Positions 60,292 through 64,000 of a DNA stretch of 64,000 nt are shown here, piece by piece; the stretch's first letter is position 1; every line of letters starts with the position of its first letter. The stretch spans positions 6,836,525 to 6,900,524 of the forward strand of contig NZ_CP012159.1 of assembly GCF_001189295.1 (NCBI RefSeq), in the 5' to 3' direction. The notes beneath the pieces were generated by a model. That model saw only the letters and a list, made by a program, of their open reading frames with translations, did no database searches and was not told where the DNA came from. The position numbers and the translations under genes were made by a program. The DNA is from Chondromyces crocatus (GTDB taxonomy: Bacteria; Myxococcota_A; Polyangia; Polyangiales; Polyangiaceae).

Positions 60292-60867
60292 ATGGTTCGT
60301 CGAGGCAATACGCAATCGAGTGTCGACCGGAAGCAGCGTGTTGAACCGCTACCGGCGCCTGTCCATCCCAGCCCCGAGGCGCTGCTGCTGCAGCGAGATG
60401 CCATTCAACTCACGGTCGTGGCGTGCGGCGTGCCCCAGCGGGAGGTCGAGGATGTCACCGCGGACTGCCTGGCCGCTGCCTGGGCCGCGATTCAGCGAGG
60501 AGATTTCCGGGTGCATGCCTGGGTGGACCCCGTGGAGGCGCTCCGCCGCTGGCTCTATGGCATTGCCTGGAGGCTCTCCGCGCACGAACGAGACCGAGCG
60601 CGGCATCGGCGCGAGGTGCTGGTCGATGCGCCCTGGGACTTCGCCCGTGAGGAACCAGCGCTCGACGCCGAGGCCCAGCTCCGCGCGCGGGTGATTCTGC
60701 GCGCCCTCGACGCCCTGCCAGAGACGCAGCGTGCGCTCTTGCTGGCCACCGCCGAGGGAGCGACGCCTTCCGAGCTTTCGGCTCCGCTGAGGGTCACACC
60801 GCGCGCCGTGCTGCACCAGCTGTCGCGAGCGCGGAGGGCGCTGCTCGTCGCCGCCAGGGTCGAGTGA
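60292..60867 (+). CDS. ECF-like sigma factor
   Basis: 191 aa from the ATG at 60292; a TTG at 60232 would add 20 basic residues. Region 2: PQREVEDVTADCLAAAWAAIQRGDFRVHAWVDPVEALRRWLYGIAWRLSAHERDRARHRRE. Region 4: LRARVILRALDALPETQRALLLATAEGATPSELSAPLRVTPRAVLHQLSRARRALL, the helix-turn-helix that contacts the -35 element. No anti-sigma gene is adjacent, so control is unknown. Convergent with accC across 19 nt. Confidence 0.85.
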   Translation: MVRRGNTQSSVDRKQRVEPLPAPVHPSPEALLLQRDAIQLTVVACGVPQREVEDVTADCLAAAWAAIQRGDFRVHAWVDPVEALRRWLYGIAWRLSAHERDRARHRREVLVDAPWDFAREEPALDAEAQLRARVILRALDALPETQRALLLATAEGATPSELSAPLRVTPRAVLHQLSRARRALLVAARVE

Positions 60868-60886
60868 CCCCGGCCGGCCGTGCGAA

Positions 60887-62233
<1,347 letters not shown>

Positions 62234-62246
62234 GAAGGCCCCGCCG

Positions 62247-62717
62247 TCAGGTCGGTCGTACTTTGAAGAGTCGCTGCCCGAACTCGACCGATTTACCGTT
62301 CTCGACGAGGATCTCGACGATGACGCCAGCCTGGTCGGCCTCGATCTCATTCATCAGCTTCATGGCCTCGATGATACAGAGCGCCTGGCCCTCGCGGATG
62401 GAGCTGCCGACCTCCACGAAGGGAGGCGCGTCCGGAGAGGGTGAGCGGTAAAATGTACCGACGAAGGGTGACGTGACGAAGGCCGTCTTCGCGTCGTCGG
62501 CTGCAGGTGCCGCAGGAGCGGCGACCGGGGCGGATGCGGTGGGGGCGGCTGGAGGGAGAGCTGGCGCGTACCCCCCTGCCAGGGGCTCGGCGACCACCCG
62601 ACGAGCTCCGCGCACCAGGCGGATGCGGGCGTGCTCGTCCTCGAACTCGAACTCGCTCACATCCCGCTTTTCGAGGAGGCGGAGTAGCGCGCGGAGCTGA
62701 TTGAAATCGATGTTCAT
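62247..62717 (-). CDS. accB: Biotin carboxyl carrier protein of acetyl-CoA carboxylase
   Basis: 156 aa, ATG at 62717. N-terminal helical part ([35 protein letters not shown]), Ala/Pro-rich linker ~50-75, biotinyl domain with EAMKLMNEI where the Lys is biotinylated. [23 protein letters not shown] is the canonical strand. Operon with accC. Confidence 0.97.
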   Translation of the reverse strand: MNIDFNQLRALLRLLEKRDVSEFEFEDEHARIRLVRGARRVVAEPLAGGYAPALPPAAPTASAPVAAPAAPAADDAKTAFVTSPFVGTFYRSPSPDAPPFVEVGSSIREGQALCIIEAMKLMNEIEADQAGVIVEILVENGKSVEFGQRLFKVRPT

Positions 62718-63067
62718 GGCTAAGCGGACGTCGGCCGGGGACGTGCGGCGAGACGGGTTCCTCACCCCGCTTCGCCCGACCGTCGGGTGAGCACCCCCTG
62801 GGCCGAGGCGCCCCCCGTTCAAGCAGAGAGGCGCTTCACCTTCAATCTCTTTCTTCCAGCGCGGGCGAGGTCATCTCCCAGCGCGCGAACGAGCCGTCCA
62901 CACAGAGCACGCTGACCCTGACCAGAGCCAGCATCACGCCCGTCGATCATCGACGAGCGTGGTCACGGCGTGGAGCGGACGACGTTCTCGCGGTCGGCCG
63001 AGACGGTCGAAGTGGTGACCAGAAACCTCGAGGCCCCTGGGTCCCTCGCCTCTGCCGGATCGCGCTG
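62718..63067. other. 350-nt gap between Roadblock gene and accB
   Basis: No gene is supported. It presumably carries the accBC promoter. No clear hairpin or riboswitch seen. Confidence 0.45.
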
Positions 63068-63427
63068 TCAGGACAGCTCTTTCAGGAGGAGCGGTACCTT
63101 GGTCCGGAGCATGTACCTCGCCTTGCCCATGTTCGCGTCGGGCGACATGGAAAAGGCCACGAAGTAAGCGTTGTTCACGACGCGGATCAGCGTCGTCACC
63201 TTCTCCGCCTGGATCGCGACCTCGGCCGTGGGGCCTGCCTCGAGCATCTCTGCTGCACGCTGGATCGACTTCAACACGACGCTGAACTCCGCGCCGATGG
63301 TGCTGATGTCGAACTCGGCGCCGTTTCGCGAGTAGCTGTCGACCGCGATGCCTTCGAAGTCCATGAGGAGTGTCGCGATCCCACCCTCGGTGTTCTCGAC
63401 GATCTCCTTGAGCACGGCCTGGAACAT
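63068..63427 (-). CDS. Roadblock/LC7-domain protein (MglB-like)
   Basis: 119 aa from the ATG at 63427. Roadblock fold: MFQAVLKEIVENTEGGIATLLMDFEGIAVDSYSRN, STIGAEFSVVLKSIQRAAEMLEAGPTAEVAIQAEKVTTLIRVVNNAYFVAFSMSPDANMGKARYMLRTKVPLL. Such proteins act as GTPase regulators; MglB is the polarity GAP of Myxococcus xanthus. No MglA-like GTPase is adjacent, so this may be an orphan member. The 419-nt divergent gap to 63846 contains no recognisable gene. Confidence 0.9.
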   Translation of the reverse strand: MFQAVLKEIVENTEGGIATLLMDFEGIAVDSYSRNGAEFDISTIGAEFSVVLKSIQRAAEMLEAGPTAEVAIQAEKVTTLIRVVNNAYFVAFSMSPDANMGKARYMLRTKVPLLLKELS

Positions 63428-63846
63428 GGCGCCGAGACTACCCAAGAGCGACGAGATTGGGAAAGGAACCGAACGAGGTGACGCCGCTCCCGTCTCCGGC
63501 AGGGGGTCGAAGCGCACCGGGAGGGGGGGTAGAAATGCGGAGGAGGAAGGCAAAGGTAGCAGCGACCTCCGGGGATCTTTGTCTCTTGCATCCGGACCTC
63601 AGCCGGGCGATTGCCGCACCAAGGGGCCGCTCCGCGCTGCATGCCTTGACCCTCGTCCCAGCGTGCGGCTAACGTGCATGCCGTCTCCCCGTCACCCGGC
63701 ATGAGCACGGGCGGAGGGTGGACGATTCCTCCGGCAAGAAGGCGCGGAGGTTCGCGCGTCATCGCTGCCAATTCTTCATCGTTCCCAACGAAGAACAGGA
63801 CGGCCCACTTTCTATGCGTGCGCGAGCAGGGGATCCCCCCCGCACG

Positions 63847-64000
63847 ATGCCCCAGAAGATCCTCGCCGGGCGAGCGACGGATCCGCAGCTTCGGGGTGAT
63901 CTGGTTCAGGTCAAGGTCGATCAGGTGATCCTGTCGAGAGCGCCGACCCGTGCGCTCTCGGAGGCCCTCGCAGCCGGCATGAAGAAATCGCCGGTCGAGG
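63847..64000 (+). CDS. Aconitase/homoaconitase-family protein (N-terminal fragment)
   Basis: Open from the ATG at 63847 to the window edge (51 codons). MPQKILAGRATDPQLRGDLVQVKVDQVILSRAPTRALSEALAAGMKKSPVE resembles the start of LeuC/aconitase-family large-subunit-like hydro-lyases, where KVDQ lies in the first strand. The assignment rests on a short segment. A weak AGGGGATC precedes the start by ~15 nt. Confidence 0.5.
   Translation, partial: MPQKILAGRATDPQLRGDLVQVKVDQVILSRAPTRALSEALAAGMKKSPVE

Overview
The window is high-GC DNA with tightly packed genes. It most resembles a myxobacterium of the Sorangium/Polyangium/Chondromyces type (phylum Myxococcota). The evidence is gene content: about fourteen predicted lipoproteins, many with Gly/Ala-rich linkers directly after the lipobox; a Hanks-type Ser/Thr kinase plus a kinase-like giant protein; a histone-H1-like Lys/Ala repeat protein; a Roadblock/LC7 protein; MopE-like and LamG surface proteins; and many GTGA or ATGA start/stop overlaps. 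This placement is inference from gene content, not from a marker gene. No rRNA, tRNA, insertion sequence, prophage or CRISPR array was seen.

Layout. 1-6.4 kb: lipoproteins plus a SurA-N/POTRA pair that points to outer-membrane biogenesis. 6.7-7.4 kb: a non-coding array of about 33 degenerate palindromic units spaced two helical turns apart. 7.7-11 kb: DUF192 lipoprotein, a WalJ-like metallo-beta-lactamase-fold protein and an AsmA-like membrane protein. 11.1-12.9 kb: a two-gene module of a HipA-type kinase and a separate protein joining a HipS-like N-subdomain to a HIRAN domain. 13-17.3 kb: MFS transporter, MGAT-like acyltransferase, DUF2341/LamG lipoprotein. 17.4-21.4 kb: translationally coupled kinase, TPR-like protein and lipoprotein. 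21.5-26.7 kb: M15-like and DUF2914-like lipoproteins and two FadL-type porins. 26.7-29.5 kb: RlmN-like radical SAM enzyme followed by tatB and tatC. 29.8-32.4 kb: lgt and two tandem lspA genes, i.e. the lipoprotein-maturation enzymes needed by the many lipoproteins here. 33.6-42 kb: MrfA-type helicase, a haem/copper PHM-like monooxygenase, a PLP enzyme, an HTTM pair, Uma2 nuclease-fold protein and a methyltransferase lipoprotein.

43-45.6 kb: an unusual intergenic block (43-bp tandem array, polypyrimidine tract, large inverted repeat), then an MshEN-domain protein and FtsB. 45.8-51.1 kb: a 1765-aa kinase-like/TPR protein whose catalytic Asp is Ala. 51.4-53.5 kb: an H1-like tail fused to a Fic domain with a degenerate active site. 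53.5-64 kb: housekeeping genes (nth, bpt, yhbY, accB-accC), a fused NfnB/NfnA-like flavoprotein, an ECF-like sigma factor, a Roadblock protein and the start of an aconitase-family gene.

The strongest candidates for undescribed biology are the HipA/HIRAN module, the H1-Fic fusion, the pseudokinase-TPR giant, the two-turn palindrome array and the fused electron-transfer flavoprotein.
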